64,000 bases of DNA, taken from Bacteroidota bacterium (lineage in GTDB: Bacteria; Bacteroidota; Bacteroidia; Flavobacteriales_D; Crocinitomicaceae). Positions 14,762 through 27,189 of this stretch are shown in pieces. The position numbers were made by a program, and so were the translations under genes. The DNA is taken from positions 62,001-126,000 of the forward strand of contig JACPUU010000008.1 in NCBI GenBank assembly GCA_016192075.1, in the 5' to 3' direction. The notes beneath the pieces are model-generated. The model made no database searches. It saw only the letters and a list, made by a program, of their open reading frames with translations, and had not been told where the DNA came from. Each line of letters starts with the position of its first letter. The first letter of the stretch is position 1.

Positions 14762-15796
14762 CTACTCCAATACGTAATACAGTTTGGTAAGCACTGAATC
14801 GTATGTTGGAACGGTTGTTGGATCCGTAACATATTCTTCAATACTGACTGATGCTTTCAGGCTGTGCTCAAGCATGTATTTATCCATGGCCATGTGTGCC
14901 ATCCAGATATTATCATAACGGCCGTAATAATCAATGAGCAGTGCATTGCCGCCTTGCAGTTGAATAGATTCAATTCCATTCTGTTTGGCAGGTTTAGCAT
15001 TTAATGCAACCGGGAAAGCAGCCACCAATTCGCAGCGGCCGGCTGTTTCATCCCATTTATAGGTAATACAAACCGGTGCACCGGTCATTTCCAGTTTATT
15101 TTCAGCACTGTATACCCCTAATTGACCGTATGCTGACGAAAATAAGGTTGAATCTACCGCTGTGATCAATGTATCAAAACGAACGCCGATATAATGTGCG
15201 GCCGGTAATGTAAGCTGCTGAATTTCGTAGTCAGGGATTTCAGGAAAAGCAGGTGTCATGGTGGCCAGCAAATCGTCCAGATTTTTGAGTCCTTTTTCAA
15301 AATCAGGCCCCATCATGGCATCCATGTCCATAAACAATAAACTCAGGGTTCTCATCAGAAACGGGATATCCCCTTCGTTGGTCCAGTTAACCCGTGTGCT
15401 GTCACCTAATGCGGTTAGCGTAAATGCACCGGTTGAAACTGAATTCCAATCCACAAACGTTAGTTTGTATGCAATTTTTGCATTGGGTACCAGCTCGGTA
15501 ATTTCCATTATTCCTTCACCGGTTTTCTCGGGATCGCCTTTCCATTTCATGACTGACCCTACAGCGCCGTCAGTACCTTCATAGGTATAAACAGTTGTAG
15601 AATCCATGCGGGCCCAGGCTGACCAGGCATTCCAGTTTTTTAACTGGCTGATTTGGGAGTAAACTGCCTCAGGCGAGGCAGCCAAGGTTCTTGTACGCTC
15701 CACTTTATAATGTGAAGGTGCAAACAGGGCAATTAAAAAATAAATGCCCGCTAATGCCAGTACCGTAATACCAGCCCATTTTAGAACTTTTTTCAT
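14762..15796 (-). CDS. SRPBCC-domain protein with C-terminal GyrI-like domain
   Basis: 344 residues. A single N-terminal membrane helix (about 6-26) anchors an SRPBCC ligand-binding domain (about 30-180: VERTRTLAASPEAVYSQIS, WNAWSAWARMD). A second domain (about 190-344; QQLTLPAAHYIGVRF, WMAHMAMDKYM) resembles GyrI-like small-molecule-binding domains. Its role is unknown. It follows the DUF3467 gene with only a few bases between them, so they probably share a transcript. Confidence 0.85.
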   Translation of the reverse strand: MKKVLKWAGITVLALAGIYFLIALFAPSHYKVERTRTLAASPEAVYSQISQLKNWNAWSAWARMDSTTVYTYEGTDGAVGSVMKWKGDPEKTGEGIMEITELVPNAKIAYKLTFVDWNSVSTGAFTLTALGDSTRVNWTNEGDIPFLMRTLSLLFMDMDAMMGPDFEKGLKNLDDLLATMTPAFPEIPDYEIQQLTLPAAHYIGVRFDTLITAVDSTLFSSAYGQLGVYSAENKLEMTGAPVCITYKWDETAGRCELVAAFPVALNAKPAKQNGIESIQLQGGNALLIDYYGRYDNIWMAHMAMDKYMLEHSLKASVSIEEYVTDPTTVPTYDSVLTKLYYVLE

Positions 15797-15798
15797 AA

Positions 15799-16122
15799 TT
15801 ATGCTTCGTTTATTGGTCCTCCAAAATTCATGGGGATAACATGTCCCATTGATCCATGTTCTTTAATCGGACCGTGGGTGGTTTCATATTTCCCAACATT
15901 ATCAGCCATTGCCTTTAAAAGCTTTTTTGCATTTTCAGGAGACATAATAATGCGTGATTTCACCTTTCCTTTTGGAACCCCCGGCATTAATTGAATAAAG
16001 TCAATTACAAACTCAGTTGGCGAATGTGTTATGATTGAAAGATTTGAATACACACCGCTTGCCACCTCTTCCGGAAGTTCAATATTTAATTGGTTCTGTG
16101 GTTTTTCATCCTGTTTGCTCAT
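15799..16122 (-). CDS. DUF3467 family protein
   Basis: 107 residues from ATG 16122 (MSKQ); an ATG three codons upstream is possible. Matches the DUF3467 pattern: LNIELPEEVASGVYSNL, ITHSPTEFVIDFIQLMPGVPKGKVKSRIIMSPENAKKLL split over two blocks, and a Gly/Pro-rich end. The family's role is unknown. It often lies downstream of rpoC in Bacteroidota, as here, separated by a terminator. Confidence 0.88.
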   Translation of the reverse strand: MSKQDEKPQNQLNIELPEEVASGVYSNLSIITHSPTEFVIDFIQLMPGVPKGKVKSRIIMSPENAKKLLKAMADNVGKYETTHGPIKEHGSMGHVIPMNFGGPINEA

Positions 16123-16136
16123 ACCGGGCAAGTTAG

Positions 16137-16170
16137 AAAAAAAAAGCGTATCCCGTTTCCGAAATACGCC
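16137..16170 (-). terminator. Terminator after rpoC
   Basis: GGCGTAT and ATACGC(C) form a 7-bp stem on the - strand with a 12-nt loop followed by nine T residues. It ends the rpoB-rpoC transcript just before the DUF3467 gene. Confidence 0.85.
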
Positions 16171-16190
16171 TTTTGAAGTTGATTTTTGAA

Positions 16191-19100
16191 TTATTTGGTC
16201 AGTTCTTCATACTCTTCCTGGCTGCCCACAACAATGTTCTGGAATGACCGGAATCCTGTTCCTGCCGGAATTTTGTGCCCGACAATAACGTTTTCTTTTA
16301 ATCCGAGTAAGAAGTCTTCTTTTCCGTTCAGCGCAGCTTCATTCAGTACTTTGGTAGTTTCCTGGAATGATGCAGCTGATATGAATGAACGGGTCTGCAA
16401 CGACGCTTTGGTAATACCCTGCAGCAATGGTGTTGATGTTGCAGGCACGGCATCACGCGCATCGATGAGTTTTTTGTCTTTACGTTTCAGCGTTGAATTC
16501 TCATCACGCAATTTACGTGCAGTGATAATTTGTCCGGCCTTAATTGAGTCAGATTCACCCGGATCAATGACAACCTTTTTACCGTAAAGCGCATCGTTCT
16601 CTTCAAAGAAATCTGCTTTGTGAATGGATTGTCCTTCAAGGAATTTAGTATCACCTGCTTCTTCAATCTCTACTTTCAACATCATCTGGCGAACAATCAC
16701 CTCAAAGTGTTTATCGTTGATTTTTACACCTTGCAAACGGTATACTTCCTGAATTTCATTCACCAGGTATTCCTGTACAGCTGTTGGCCCTTTAATGTTG
16801 AGGATATCACGCGGTGTGATTGCTCCGTCAGACAATGACTGACCTGCTTTTACGAAATCGTTTTCCTGAACAAGAATGTGTTTTGAAAGCGGAACCAGGT
16901 AACGGCGAACTTCACCGGTTTTTGATTCTACTACAATCTCACGGTTACCACGTTTGATTTTGCCATAAGTCACAATTCCGTCAATCTCTGCTACTACAGC
17001 AGGGTTTGATGGGTTACGTGCCTCAAACAACTCTGTTACACGTGGAAGACCTCCGGTGATATCTCCTGATTTTCCGGAAACACGCGGAATCTTAACAAGA
17101 ATGGTACCTGCCTCAATCTTATCTCCCTGGTTCACCACAATGTGTGCGTTAACCGGCAAGTTGTAAGATTTAATGGTTTCTTTCGTTTTCGAATCAACGA
17201 TTGAAACGGTAGGGATGGTTTTCTTGTTTTTATTTTCAGTAATTACTTTTTCAGTAAACCCGGTTTGTTCGTCAATCTCTTCACGGAAAGTTTCACCTTC
17301 AGTGATGTTTTCAAACTGAACAACCCCTTTTGCATCAGAAAGGATAACGGCGTTGTATGGATCCCATTTACAGATCACATCGCCTTTTTTCACTTTCGAA
17401 TTATTGGTGGCAACCAGAATAGATCCGTAAGGAATGTTTGCAGTCATCAGAATAATTCCGGTGCGTGAATCAGTAATTTTAGCCTCAGCTGAACGGCCAA
17501 TAACTACCAATGCATCTTTACCATCTTTATCTTTTGTAGCAATTGTTTTTAACTCCTCAATATCCAGGTTACCTTCAAATTTAACTTTGATATCAGCTTC
17601 TTCAGCAATGTTTGCTGCAGTACCACCGACGTGGAATGTACGGAGTGTTAACTGTGTACCCGGCTCACCGATTGACTGAGCTGCGATAACACCAACTGCA
17701 TCACCCATTACCGCCATTACACTGGTTGAAAGGTTACGTCCGTAGCATTTAGCGCACACCCCGCGTTTCATTTCGCACGTTAATACCGAACGAACTTCTA
17801 CGCTTTCAATCTCAGAATCTTCAATTTGTTTGGCCGCTACTTCTGTTACTTCTTCACCTGCTGCAATGATTAATTCATCACTGCCCGGTTTGTAAACATT
17901 GTGAACAGTTACACGACCCAGAATACGGTCATAAAGTGACTCTACAATATCATCGCTTTTCTTCAAAGCAGATACCTGAACACCGCGCAATGTGCCGCAA
18001 TCTTCTTCATTGATAACCACATCCTGTGCAACGTCAACCAAACGACGTGTCAGGTAACCGGCATCTGCCGTTTTAAGAGCCGTATCGGCAAGACCTTTAC
18101 GTGCACCGTGTGTTGAAATGAAGTACTCCAATACCGACAAACCTTCTTTAAAGTTTGACAAAATCGGGTTCTCGATAATGTCTTGTGATGAAGCACCTGA
18201 TTTTTGTGGTTTCGCCATCAATCCCCGCATTCCTGAAAGCTGACGAATCTGTTCTTTTGATCCACGTGCACCGGAATCCATCATCATGTAGATAGAGTTG
18301 AATCCCTGTTGATCTTTAATCAGACGCTCCATCAGTTTTGATGTCAGACGGGTATTGGTATGTGTCCAGATATCAATGATCTGGTTGTAACGTTCGTTGT
18401 TGGTAATGAGACCCATGTTATAGTTCATCATTACTTCTTCCACTTCTTTGTTAGCGGTGTCAATCATTTCGTCTTTTTCAGCCGGAATGATAACGTCATC
18501 CAGGTTGAATGACAATCCACCTCTGAAGGCCATTGTAAATCCAAGATTTTTAATGTCATCAAGGAATTGCGCAGCTCTTGCTGTTCCGCATACTGCAAGA
18601 ACTTTAGAGATGATATCACGCAGTGCTTTCTTTGTTAAGATGTCGTTGATATAACCGCACTCATTTGGAACAAGCTCGTTGAACAGAATACGTCCGCAGG
18701 TTGTTTCAATCAGTTTTATAACAATGTTTCCAGCCTCATCCAAATCCGTTGTACGAACTTTGATAGCTGCATGCAGATCCAGTTTACCTTCGTTACGGGC
18801 AATAATTACCTCTTCCGGAGAATAGAAAATCATGCCTTCACCTTTTACTTTCACTTCAGCAGTTCCCTTTTTCAGTTTGGTAATGTAATACAAACCAAGA
18901 ACCATGTCCTGAGAAGGTACGGTAATAGGTGCACCGTTAGCTGAGTTACGGATGTTGTGTGATGCAAGCATCAACAATTGTGCTTCCAGAATTGCGGCGT
19001 TTCCAAGCGGAACGTGAACCGCCATCTGGTCACCGTCAAAATCCGCGTTGAACGCTGTACACACCAACGGGTGCAAACGAATAGCTTTTCCTTCAATCAG

Positions 19101-20471
19101 TTTTGGCTGGAACGCCTGGATACCCAAACGGTGCAATGTAGGGGCACGGTTCAGTAATACCGGGTGTCCTTTCAATACGTTTTCAAGAATATCCCAAACA
19201 ATTGGTTCTTTTTTGTCAACGATTTTTTTAGCTGATTTTACCGTTTTTACCACTCCTCTTTCAATGAGTTTACGAATGATAAATGGTTTAAATAATTCAG
19301 CCGCCATGTCTTTTGGCAAACCGCACTCATGAAGTTTCAGGTTTGGTCCAACGACGATTACGGAACGTGCTGAATAATCGACACGTTTACCAAGTAAGTT
19401 TTGACGGAAACGTCCTTGTTTACCTTTCAATGAATCAGAAAGTGATTTCAACGGACGGTTTGATTCTGTTTTTACCGCACTTGATTTACGTGAGTTGTCA
19501 AACAGGGAATCTACCGCTTCCTGCAACATCCGTTTTTCGTTACGAAGAATTACTTCCGGCGCTTTAATTTCCAAAAGTCGTTTCAAACGGTTGTTACGGA
19601 TAATAACACGACGGTACAAATCGTTCAGATCGGATGTGGCAAAACGGCCGCCATCCAACGGAACCAACGGACGCAGTTCAGGTGGAATAACCGGAACCAC
19701 TTTTACAATCATCCACTCTGGTTTGTTGTCAACACGTGTAAATGATTCACGCAATGATTCAACTACCTGAAGGCGTTTCAGTGATTCTTTTTTACGTTGC
19801 TGAGAAGATTCTGTGTTTGCGCGGTGACGCAGGTCAAACGACAGTGTATCCAGATCAAGACGCTGCAATAAATCATGCAATGCCTCAGCACCCATTTTTG
19901 CAATGAATTTATTTGGATCTGTATCTTCCAGGTACTGGTTTTCTTTTGGTAATTCGTCAATGATATCCAGGTACTCTTCCTCAGTCAGGAAATCCATGTA
20001 TTCCAATGCAACACCATCTGCACGTTTAGCGATTCCTTTTTGGATAACCACATAACGTTCGTAGTAAATAATCTGATCCAGTTTTTTTGTTGGCAGACCC
20101 AACAGATAACCGATTTTGTTTGGCAATGAACGGAAATACCAGATGTGTGCAACCGGAACAACCAGGGAGATATGCCCCATGCGCTCACGACGTACTTTTT
20201 TCTCTGTTACTTCAACACCGCAACGGTCGCAAACAATTCCTTTATAACGGATACGTTTGTATTTTCCGCAGTGACATTCGTAATCTTTTACCGGTCCGAA
20301 AATACGCTCGCAGAACAAACCATCTCTTTCAGGTTTATAGGTACGGTAGTTAATCGTTTCGGGCTTTAATACTTCACCATGAGATTTCTCAAGGATCATT
20401 TCAGGTGAAGCCAGACTGATAGTAATTTTTGTGAAACTACTTCTTGGTTTTGTTTCTTTTCTGAACGCCAT
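16191..20471 (-). CDS. rpoC: DNA-directed RNA polymerase subunit beta'
   Basis: 1426 residues, full length for Bacteroidota. Near the N-terminus is the first zinc site ([19 protein letters not shown], about 66-84). The catalytic Mg2+ motif NADFDGDQ lies near residue 475, the second zinc cluster at [16 protein letters not shown] (about 905-920), and the trigger loop or bridge helix region at [15 protein letters not shown]. The start ATG is preceded by a 31-nt gap from rpoB, so the two are co-transcribed. RNA polymerase core subunit. Confidence 0.99.
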   Translation of the reverse strand: MAFRKETKPRSSFTKITISLASPEMILEKSHGEVLKPETINYRTYKPERDGLFCERIFGPVKDYECHCGKYKRIRYKGIVCDRCGVEVTEKKVRRERMGHISLVVPVAHIWYFRSLPNKIGYLLGLPTKKLDQIIYYERYVVIQKGIAKRADGVALEYMDFLTEEEYLDIIDELPKENQYLEDTDPNKFIAKMGAEALHDLLQRLDLDTLSFDLRHRANTESSQQRKKESLKRLQVVESLRESFTRVDNKPEWMIVKVVPVIPPELRPLVPLDGGRFATSDLNDLYRRVIIRNNRLKRLLEIKAPEVILRNEKRMLQEAVDSLFDNSRKSSAVKTESNRPLKSLSDSLKGKQGRFRQNLLGKRVDYSARSVIVVGPNLKLHECGLPKDMAAELFKPFIIRKLIERGVVKTVKSAKKIVDKKEPIVWDILENVLKGHPVLLNRAPTLHRLGIQAFQPKLIEGKAIRLHPLVCTAFNADFDGDQMAVHVPLGNAAILEAQLLMLASHNIRNSANGAPITVPSQDMVLGLYYITKLKKGTAEVKVKGEGMIFYSPEEVIIARNEGKLDLHAAIKVRTTDLDEAGNIVIKLIETTCGRILFNELVPNECGYINDILTKKALRDIISKVLAVCGTARAAQFLDDIKNLGFTMAFRGGLSFNLDDVIIPAEKDEMIDTANKEVEEVMMNYNMGLITNNERYNQIIDIWTHTNTRLTSKLMERLIKDQQGFNSIYMMMDSGARGSKEQIRQLSGMRGLMAKPQKSGASSQDIIENPILSNFKEGLSVLEYFISTHGARKGLADTALKTADAGYLTRRLVDVAQDVVINEEDCGTLRGVQVSALKKSDDIVESLYDRILGRVTVHNVYKPGSDELIIAAGEEVTEVAAKQIEDSEIESVEVRSVLTCEMKRGVCAKCYGRNLSTSVMAVMGDAVGVIAAQSIGEPGTQLTLRTFHVGGTAANIAEEADIKVKFEGNLDIEELKTIATKDKDGKDALVVIGRSAEAKITDSRTGIILMTANIPYGSILVATNNSKVKKGDVICKWDPYNAVILSDAKGVVQFENITEGETFREEIDEQTGFTEKVITENKNKKTIPTVSIVDSKTKETIKSYNLPVNAHIVVNQGDKIEAGTILVKIPRVSGKSGDITGGLPRVTELFEARNPSNPAVVAEIDGIVTYGKIKRGNREIVVESKTGEVRRYLVPLSKHILVQENDFVKAGQSLSDGAITPRDILNIKGPTAVQEYLVNEIQEVYRLQGVKINDKHFEVIVRQMMLKVEIEEAGDTKFLEGQSIHKADFFEENDALYGKKVVIDPGESDSIKAGQIITARKLRDENSTLKRKDKKLIDARDAVPATSTPLLQGITKASLQTRSFISAASFQETTKVLNEAALNGKEDFLLGLKENVIVGHKIPAGTGFRSFQNIVVGSQEEYEELTK

Positions 20472-20502
20472 AGTCTAAATTAATTTTTTAATACCTGTTC
20501 AA

Positions 20503-23500
20503 TTAGTCCATTGTGATGTTTAGTCCAAGACCTGCCAGCTCATTCAACAATACATTGAATGATTCAGGAATACCAGGCTCCTGGAATACTTCACCTTTAA
20601 CAATTGATTCGTATGCTTTAGCACGACCGATAACGTCGTCTGATTTAATGGTAAGAATCTCTCTGAGGATGTTAGCTGCACCGTATGCTTCGAGTGCCCA
20701 AACCTCCATCTCACCAAAACGCTGACCACCAAACTGAGCTTTACCTCCAAGTGGCTGTTGTGTGATGAGTGAGTATGGTCCGATAGAACGTGCGTGCATT
20801 TTATCATCCACCATGTGACCGAGTTTCAGCATGTAGATTACACCAACAGTTGCAGGCTGATCGAATCTTTCGCCGGTCAAACCATCTGTGAGGTGTGTTT
20901 TTCCAAATTTAGGAATACGTGCTTTCTCAGTATATTCTGTGATTTTCTCAAGTGAAGCACCGTCAAAAATTGGTGTGGCAAATTTCACCCCAAGTTCCAT
21001 ACCGGCCCATCCGAGAACTGTTTCATAAATCTGTCCAAGGTTCATACGTGAAGGTACCCCCAGTGGGTTAAGCACAATATCAACCGGTGTTCCGTCTGGT
21101 AAGAAAGGCATGTCTTCTTCACGAACGATGTTGGCTACGATACCTTTGTTTCCGTGACGACCCGCCATTTTATCACCCACTTTCAGTTTACGTTTTTTAG
21201 CAATGTAAACTTTTGCCATTTTCACAATTCCTGCAGGCAATTCATCTCCAACAGAGATCTGGAATTTTTTGCGTTTGTAAACACCCAGCAAATCGTTTGC
21301 TTTGATGTTGAAATTGTGAAGTAAGCGCTGGATCAATTTGTTTGTAGCATTGTCAGCGGTCCAGTCGTAAGGATTTACGATACCAAAGTCAACTGTCTGT
21401 AAACTTTTAGCTGTAAATTTCACGCCTTTTTTCAGGATCTCTTCTTTGTAGTTATTGAATACACCGTTTGATTTTTGCTCACCCAGGATATTCAATAATT
21501 TATCAATCAAAACACCTTTCAGTTCACCTGCTTCTTTTTCGTAATCAGCATCCAACTGCGCCAGTACCGGTTTGTCTTTTGCTTTTGTTTTACGATCTTT
21601 AATGGCACGTGAGAAAAGTTTTTTGTCAATAACAACACCGCGTAATGACGGAGACGCTTTTAACGACGCATCTTTCACATCACCGGCTTTGTCACCGAAG
21701 ATTGCGCGGAGTAGTTTTTCTTCCGGTGAAGGATCTGTTTCTCCTTTTGGTGTGATTTTTCCAATCAGGATATCACCTTCTTTGATCTCAGCTCCAATAC
21801 GGATAATTCCATTCTCGTCAAGATCTTTGGTTGCATCTTCACTTACGTTTGGAATATCAGCTGTCAGCTCTTCCAGACCACGTTTGGTGTCACGTACTTC
21901 CAGTGCATATTCATCAATGTGAATAGACGTGAAAATATCGTTACGGACAACGCGTTCAGAAATTACAATCGCATCCTCAAAGTTATATCCCTGCCATGGC
22001 ATGAATGCTACTTTCAGGTTTTGACCCAATGCCAGTTCACCGGCCTCGGTTGCAAATCCTTCACAAAGTACCTGTCCTTTTTCAACTTTGGTTCCTTTAA
22101 ATACAATCGGACGCAGGTTGATGGTTGTACTCTGGTTTGTTTTCTGGAATTTAGTTAATTCGTATGTTTTCAGATCACCGTCAAAACTTACCAACTTGTC
22201 GTCTTTAGACATGTTGTAACGGATTTTGATCTCGTTTGCATCCACATATTCTACTACACCATCTCCTTCTGCATTGATCAACACACGTGAATCTTTGGCA
22301 ACCAGTTTTTCAATACCGGTTCCAACAATTGGTGCAGTTGGTTTCAATAACGGAACTGCCTGGCGCTGCATGTTTGATCCCATCAAAGCACGGTTGGCAT
22401 CATCATGTTCCAGGAATGGAATTGAAGAAGCCGCAATGGATGCAATCTGGTTGGTACCAACGTCCATCAATTTGATTTGGGTTGGGTCAACAACCGGGAA
22501 ATCTCCCTCCAGACGTGCTTTTACACGTTCAGCCTGAATTTTTCCTTTGCTGTCTAATTTGGCAATAGCCTGTGCAATGATTTTTCCTTCTTCTTCCTCT
22601 GCACTTAAGTACATTGGTTTTTCACTCAGCTTAACAGCACCATTTTCTACTTTCCAGTAAGGTGTTTCAATGAAACCAAGTTTGTTTACTTTGGCGTAAA
22701 CGCACAATGAAGAAATCAAACCGATGTTTGGTCCCTCAGGTGTTTCAATGGTACACAACCGTCCGTAGTGTGTGTAGTGAACGTCACGAACCTCAAAACC
22801 GGCTCTTTCGCGGGAAAGACCTCCGGGCCCGAGTGCAGACAAACGACGTTTGTGAGTTACTTCAGAAAGCGGGTTGGTCTGATCCATGAACTGCGATAAC
22901 TGGTTGGTTCCGAAGAACGAGTTAATTACCGAAGACAATGTTTTTGCGTTGATCAGATCGATTGGTGTGAACACCTCGTTGTCACGTACATTCATACGCT
23001 CACGAATAGTACGCGCCATACGGGCAAGACCTACACCAAATTGTGTGTGAAGCTGCTCACCAACGGTACGTACACGACGGTTTGACAAGTGGTCAATATC
23101 ATCAATCTCAGCTTTTGCGTTGATCAGTTCAATCAGGTATTTTACAATCAGAATAATGTCTTCTTTGGTCAACACTTTCTGATCCATATCGGTTTTTAAA
23201 CCGAGTTTGGTATTGATACGGAAACGTCCTACTTCACCTAAATCATAACGTGAATCAGAGAAGAATAATTTTTCAAATACGCTTCTGGCTGTTTCAAAAT
23301 CAGGTGGTTCAGCATTTCTTAACTGACGATAAATGTGTTCTACCGCTTCTTTCTCTGAGTTAGAGGTATCTTTTTGAAGCGTGTTGTAGATAATTGCAAA
23401 ATCAGCCGTGTTTACATTCTCTTTGTGGAGAATGATGGTTTTAACGCCTGAATCAGCAATCAGGTCAAGGTGTTCTTTTTCGAGAATGGTTTCACGATCA

Positions 23501-24315
23501 AGCAACACTTCATTCCGTTCAATGGAAACAACCTCACCGGTGTCTTCATCCACGAAATCTTCAATCCATGTTTTAAGCACACGTGCAGCCAGTTTACGGC
23601 CTTGTGCTTTTTTCATGTTTCCTTTATTTACTTTGAACTCATCTGCCAGATCAAAGATCTCGAGAATGTCTTTATCCGTTTCATAACCGATAGCGCGGAA
23701 CAAAGTAGTTACAGGTAATTTCTTTTTACGGTCAATGTAAGCATACATGACATTGTTGATGTCTGTTGCAAACTCAATCCATGATCCTTTGAAAGGAATG
23801 ATACGGGCAGAATATAATTTGGTACCGTTAGCATGTCTGCTTTGCCCGAAAAACACTCCTGGTGAACGGTGAAGCTGCGAAACAATAACGCGCTCAGCAC
23901 CGTTGATCACGAAAGAACCTTTTGGTGTCATGTATGGGATAGTTCCCAGGTACACGTCCTGAACAATGGTTTCAAAATCTTCGTGTTCAGGATCTGTACA
24001 ATACAGTTTTAGTTTAGCCTTCAGCGGAACGCTGTATGTCAAACCTCTGTCAATACACTCGGCAATGGTATAGCGCGGCGGATCGATGAAATAATCCAAA
24101 AACTCGAGTACGAACTGGTTTCTGGTATCCGTGATTGGAAAATTTTCACTGAATACTTTGAAAAGACCTTCGTCACTTCTGTTTTCCGGGGTTGTTTCCA
24201 ACTGAAAAAACTGCCTGAATGATTCGAGTTGGATATCTAAGAAGTCTGGATATTCCAGCGTTGAGGCGCGGCTTCCAAGATTGATTCTTTCTGAAGTTAT
24301 ATTTTTTGGTACCAA
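20503..24315 (-). CDS. rpoB: DNA-directed RNA polymerase subunit beta
   Basis: 1270 residues. The rifampicin-binding region is visible ([33 protein letters not shown], near residues 465-500) and carries the drug-sensitive type residues by inspection. The C-terminal [25 protein letters not shown] is typical. Forms the catalytic cleft with rpoC. A hairpin at 24368-24407 lies between rplL and rpoB and may set the ratio of ribosomal protein to polymerase expression. Confidence 0.99.
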   Translation of the reverse strand: MVPKNITSERINLGSRASTLEYPDFLDIQLESFRQFFQLETTPENRSDEGLFKVFSENFPITDTRNQFVLEFLDYFIDPPRYTIAECIDRGLTYSVPLKAKLKLYCTDPEHEDFETIVQDVYLGTIPYMTPKGSFVINGAERVIVSQLHRSPGVFFGQSRHANGTKLYSARIIPFKGSWIEFATDINNVMYAYIDRKKKLPVTTLFRAIGYETDKDILEIFDLADEFKVNKGNMKKAQGRKLAARVLKTWIEDFVDEDTGEVVSIERNEVLLDRETILEKEHLDLIADSGVKTIILHKENVNTADFAIIYNTLQKDTSNSEKEAVEHIYRQLRNAEPPDFETARSVFEKLFFSDSRYDLGEVGRFRINTKLGLKTDMDQKVLTKEDIILIVKYLIELINAKAEIDDIDHLSNRRVRTVGEQLHTQFGVGLARMARTIRERMNVRDNEVFTPIDLINAKTLSSVINSFFGTNQLSQFMDQTNPLSEVTHKRRLSALGPGGLSRERAGFEVRDVHYTHYGRLCTIETPEGPNIGLISSLCVYAKVNKLGFIETPYWKVENGAVKLSEKPMYLSAEEEEGKIIAQAIAKLDSKGKIQAERVKARLEGDFPVVDPTQIKLMDVGTNQIASIAASSIPFLEHDDANRALMGSNMQRQAVPLLKPTAPIVGTGIEKLVAKDSRVLINAEGDGVVEYVDANEIKIRYNMSKDDKLVSFDGDLKTYELTKFQKTNQSTTINLRPIVFKGTKVEKGQVLCEGFATEAGELALGQNLKVAFMPWQGYNFEDAIVISERVVRNDIFTSIHIDEYALEVRDTKRGLEELTADIPNVSEDATKDLDENGIIRIGAEIKEGDILIGKITPKGETDPSPEEKLLRAIFGDKAGDVKDASLKASPSLRGVVIDKKLFSRAIKDRKTKAKDKPVLAQLDADYEKEAGELKGVLIDKLLNILGEQKSNGVFNNYKEEILKKGVKFTAKSLQTVDFGIVNPYDWTADNATNKLIQRLLHNFNIKANDLLGVYKRKKFQISVGDELPAGIVKMAKVYIAKKRKLKVGDKMAGRHGNKGIVANIVREEDMPFLPDGTPVDIVLNPLGVPSRMNLGQIYETVLGWAGMELGVKFATPIFDGASLEKITEYTEKARIPKFGKTHLTDGLTGERFDQPATVGVIYMLKLGHMVDDKMHARSIGPYSLITQQPLGGKAQFGGQRFGEMEVWALEAYGAANILREILTIKSDDVIGRAKAYESIVKGEVFQEPGIPESFNVLLNELAGLGLNITMD

Positions 24316-24367
24316 GGCTAAAATTTTTAGTTAAACAAATTGCAATCGAAAACAAGGGCTCTTTAAA

Positions 24368-24407
24368 CAGATGTAGGCACATACCCAATGGGGTAGTGCC
24401 TAATCTG
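24368..24407 (-). promoter_or_regulatory. Hairpin between rplL and rpoB (candidate attenuator or processing site)
   Basis: On the + strand CAGAT-g-TAGGCAC pairs with GTGCCTA-ATCTG around TACCC/GGGTA-type words, giving a long imperfect stem. It lies in the 110-nt rplL-rpoB gap. E. coli has an attenuator and an RNase III site at the same place; equivalence here is inferred. Confidence 0.5.
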
Positions 24408-24425
24408 CGTAAATGCGTGTATTTG

Positions 24426-24794
24426 TTAATTCACTTCAACAACTGCACCTGCCTCTTCAAGAGATTTTTTCAGGCCAGCAGCTTCGTCTTTAGATACTCC
24501 TTGTTTCAAAGGAGATGGCGCTTTGTCAACCAGGTCTTTTGCTTCTTTCAGTCCAAGACCGGTAAGATCTTTAACCAATTTCACAACAGCCAATTTGTTT
24601 GCACCGGCATCTTTCAGGATAACGTCAAACTCGGTTTTTTCAACAGCAGCTTCTGCTCCGCCACCACCTTGCATAACTACAGCAGCAGCAGCTGGTTCAA
24701 TACCGTACTCGTCTTTCAAAATCTGAGCTAATTCGTTAACTTCTTTAACTGTCAGGTTAACCAATTTTTCTGCGAATTCTTTTAATTCAGCCAT
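24426..24794 (-). CDS. rplL: 50S ribosomal protein L7/L12
   Basis: 122 residues. An N-terminal dimerisation helix ([26 protein letters not shown], split), a Gly/Ala hinge (about 36-52), and the C-terminal factor-binding domain ([34 protein letters not shown]) are complete. It forms the ribosome stalk with L10 and recruits EF-Tu and EF-G. It follows rplJ by 59 nt. Confidence 0.98.
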   Translation of the reverse strand: MAELKEFAEKLVNLTVKEVNELAQILKDEYGIEPAAAAVVMQGGGGAEAAVEKTEFDVILKDAGANKLAVVKLVKDLTGLGLKEAKDLVDKAPSPLKQGVSKDEAAGLKKSLEEAGAVVEVN

Positions 24795-24853
24795 TTTATT
24801 TTGTTTTAATTTAAGTTAATACTAGTCCTTCGCCAGTGGCGAAGGATTTCAAT

Positions 24854-25351
24854 TTAATTTTCTGCCCATTTACGGTCTTCACGTGTAAGACCAGAAATAA
24901 CTTTCTGAGCAGGTGATTTAAGCGCAGCGATAATGTCCGCAATGAGTTCATTTTTGCTTTTAAGAGCAGCCAGGGAGTCGAGGTTTTTATCACCCACGTA
25001 AGTTTCCTCCAGGATATATGCACCCTTTAAAACCGGTTTATCACTTTTTCTTCTGAATTCCTGAATCAGTTTTGCAGGAACGTTTCCAACTTCAGAAAAC
25101 ATAACAGCCGTAGGACCATGCAGTGCATCATAAAGATCACTGTAATTTTTGCTGTCCAGGCTTTGCATCGCTTTTTTGAGCAGGGTATTTTTTACTACCA
25201 GCAACTCAACTTTGCTCTGGAAACATTTTCTTCTGAAGTTATTGATTGTTTCTACATCCAATCCGGCGGTATCTGTCAAATAAAATACGCCTGATTCAGA
25301 CAATTTAGCCGCTAAATTTCCGATATACTTCGATTTCTCTTCTTTTGTCAT
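24854..25351 (-). CDS. rplJ: 50S ribosomal protein L10
   Basis: 165 residues, with MTKEEKSKYIG and a helical N-terminus, and NTLLKKAM and FSEVGNVPAKLIQEFR in the body. It binds 23S rRNA and carries L7/L12 dimers on its C-terminal helix. It lies 16 nt after rplA. L10-L12 often autoregulate through the rplJ leader; I see no clear leader structure in this short gap. Confidence 0.97.
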   Translation of the reverse strand: MTKEEKSKYIGNLAAKLSESGVFYLTDTAGLDVETINNFRRKCFQSKVELLVVKNTLLKKAMQSLDSKNYSDLYDALHGPTAVMFSEVGNVPAKLIQEFRRKSDKPVLKGAYILEETYVGDKNLDSLAALKSKNELIADIIAALKSPAQKVISGLTREDRKWAEN

Positions 25352-25367
25352 AATTTAAGCGTGTTTA

Positions 25368-26063
25368 TTAAGAAACAAAACTTTTTGCATCAATTGAGAT
25401 ACTAGGGCTCATTGTAGAGCTCATGTAAACACTCTTAATGTATGCACCTTTTGCAGATGAAGGTTTCATGCGGACAATGGTTTGCAGCAACTCATTGGCG
25501 TTTTCTTCGATTTTTTTAGGATCAAAAGAAACTTTTGCCACCGATGAATGGATGATTCCATATTTGTCAACGCGGAAGTCGATTTTACCTGCTTTAGTCT
25601 CAGTTACCGCTTTACCAATTTCCATTGTAACAGTACCGGTTTTAGGGTTTGGCATCAGACCGCGTGGTCCTAACACTTTACCTAAAGCACCTACTTTACC
25701 CATTACAGATGGCATGGTGATGATAACGTCGATATCAGTCCAACCAGCCTTAATCTTGTTGATGTATTCATCAAGACCAACGTGGTCTGCTCCGGCTGCT
25801 TTTGCTTCAGCTTCTTTATCCGGTGTACAAAGGACAAGAACGCGAACGTCTTTTCCTGTACCATGCGGTAAAGCAACGCTTCCACGAACCATTTGGTTAG
25901 CTTTACGCGGATCAACACCCAGGCGAACAGCGATGTCAACAGATGCATCAAATTTTGAATTTGAAATTTCCTTAACCAGGCTTGATGCTTCAGCCAGGGA
26001 ATAAGATTTTGCCCGGTCAATTTTCGCGAGCACAACTTTTCTCTTTTTACTTACTCTTGCCAT
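25368..26063 (-). CDS. rplA: 50S ribosomal protein L1
   Basis: 231 residues with the family pattern: the ATG start with [59 protein letters not shown] split across the domain II region, and [12 protein letters not shown] at the end. It binds the L1 stalk of 23S rRNA and in other bacteria represses the rplKA mRNA. rplK lies 5 nt upstream. Confidence 0.98.
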   Translation of the reverse strand: MARVSKKRKVVLAKIDRAKSYSLAEASSLVKEISNSKFDASVDIAVRLGVDPRKANQMVRGSVALPHGTGKDVRVLVLCTPDKEAEAKAAGADHVGLDEYINKIKAGWTDIDVIITMPSVMGKVGALGKVLGPRGLMPNPKTGTVTMEIGKAVTETKAGKIDFRVDKYGIIHSSVAKVSFDPKKIEENANELLQTIVRMKPSSAKGAYIKSVYMSSTMSPSISIDAKSFVS

Positions 26064-26068
26064 GATTA

Positions 26069-26509
26069 CTATTTTTGAGGAAATTCACCTGTTACTGTAA
26101 GACCCATACTGCGCGCAGTTCCGGCTACCATTTTCATAGCAGACTCAACTTTGAAGCAGTTCATATCCTGAATTTTATCTTCAGCGATAGTTTTAATCTG
26201 ATCCCAAGAAACTTTACCTACTTTAGTTCTGTTTGGTTCAGCCGAACCAGACTTTAACTTAGAAGCTTCAAGAAGCTGAACAGCTACCGGTGGTGTTTTT
26301 ACAACAAATTCAAACGATTTGTCTGCATAAACTGTAATAACTACCGGAAGTACTTTCCCTGGTTTGTCCTGTGTACGAGCGTTAAACTGTTTACAGAACT
26401 CCATGATGTTCACACCTTTCGAACCGAGAGCCGGCCCTACAGGAGGGGAAGGATTTGCTGCTCCACCTTTAATCTGAAGCTTGATTAATCCAACGATTTG
26501 TTTTGCCAT
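26069..26509 (-). CDS. rplK: 50S ribosomal protein L11
   Basis: 146 residues from ATG 26509 ([16 protein letters not shown]); a longer in-frame start at 26560 adds a non-homologous 17-residue leader. Motifs: [26 protein letters not shown] and the C-terminal RNA-binding GTARSMGL. It binds the GTPase-associated centre of 23S rRNA. The short gap to rplA shows co-transcription; 91 nt separate it from nusG. Confidence 0.98.
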   Translation of the reverse strand: MAKQIVGLIKLQIKGGAANPSPPVGPALGSKGVNIMEFCKQFNARTQDKPGKVLPVVITVYADKSFEFVVKTPPVAVQLLEASKLKSGSAEPNRTKVGKVSWDQIKTIAEDKIQDMNCFKVESAMKMVAGTARSMGLTVTGEFPQK

Positions 26510-26600
26510 TTTTGTTTGTTTTTTGTAGTTCAATCGTGCGTTAATCGGCGGGGGAAGCATTCAAAACATCGCCGTAGCACTCCTACACGTTAATAAAAAA

Positions 26601-27185
26601 TTAATTGCTTTTATCTACCTGCATATAGCTCAACTCCAGTGGCGTTTTACGGCCAAAGATTTTCACCATAACCTGTAGTTTTTTCTTTTCCTCATTAATC
26701 TCTTCGATAACCCCGTTAAAGCCATTGAACGGTCCGTCAATTACTTTTACGGTTTCACCTATTACGTAAGGAATATTCAATTCCTCTTCATGTTCAGATA
26801 ATTCATCTACCTTACCAAGAATACGGTTTACTTCAGCAACCCGCATTGGCATAGGCTCGCCCCCTTTGGTACCAGACATAAATCCAATCACATTGGGAAC
26901 GCTGTTGATCACGTGCTGCACTTCACCGTCAAGGATTGCCTCAAGCAATACATAACCGGGAAGATAGCTGCGTTCTTTGCTGATCTTTTTTCCGTTTTTA
27001 ATCTGGTAAACCTTTTCGGTAGGGATCAATACCTGACCCACCAGGTTTTCCAGCTTATGGCGTTTAATTTCAAGTTCAATTGAATCACGAACTTTTTTTT
27101 CTTTACCACCAATAGCACGAACAACGTACCAGCGTTTTTTCTCCTCAGCTGCTGCTTTGGCTTTGTTACCTTTTTCCTCTGCCAT
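26601..27185 (-). CDS. nusG: Transcription elongation and antitermination factor NusG
   Basis: 194 residues. A charged N-terminal extension (Lys/Glu-rich, about 1-16) precedes the NGN domain (KRWYVVRAIGGKEKKV, SYLPGYVLLEA) and a C-terminal KOW domain (ETVKVIDGPFNGFNGVIEEIN). It links RNA polymerase to Rho or the ribosome. It lies 4 nt after secE. Confidence 0.97.
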   Translation of the reverse strand: MAEEKGNKAKAAAEEKKRWYVVRAIGGKEKKVRDSIELEIKRHKLENLVGQVLIPTEKVYQIKNGKKISKERSYLPGYVLLEAILDGEVQHVINSVPNVIGFMSGTKGGEPMPMRVAEVNRILGKVDELSEHEEELNIPYVIGETVKVIDGPFNGFNGVIEEINEEKKKLQVMVKIFGRKTPLELSYMQVDKSN

Positions 27186-27189
27186 AGGT

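Noticed and set aside
25438-26004. 188-codon + strand frame
   Set aside because: Lies fully antisense to rplA, an obvious core gene.
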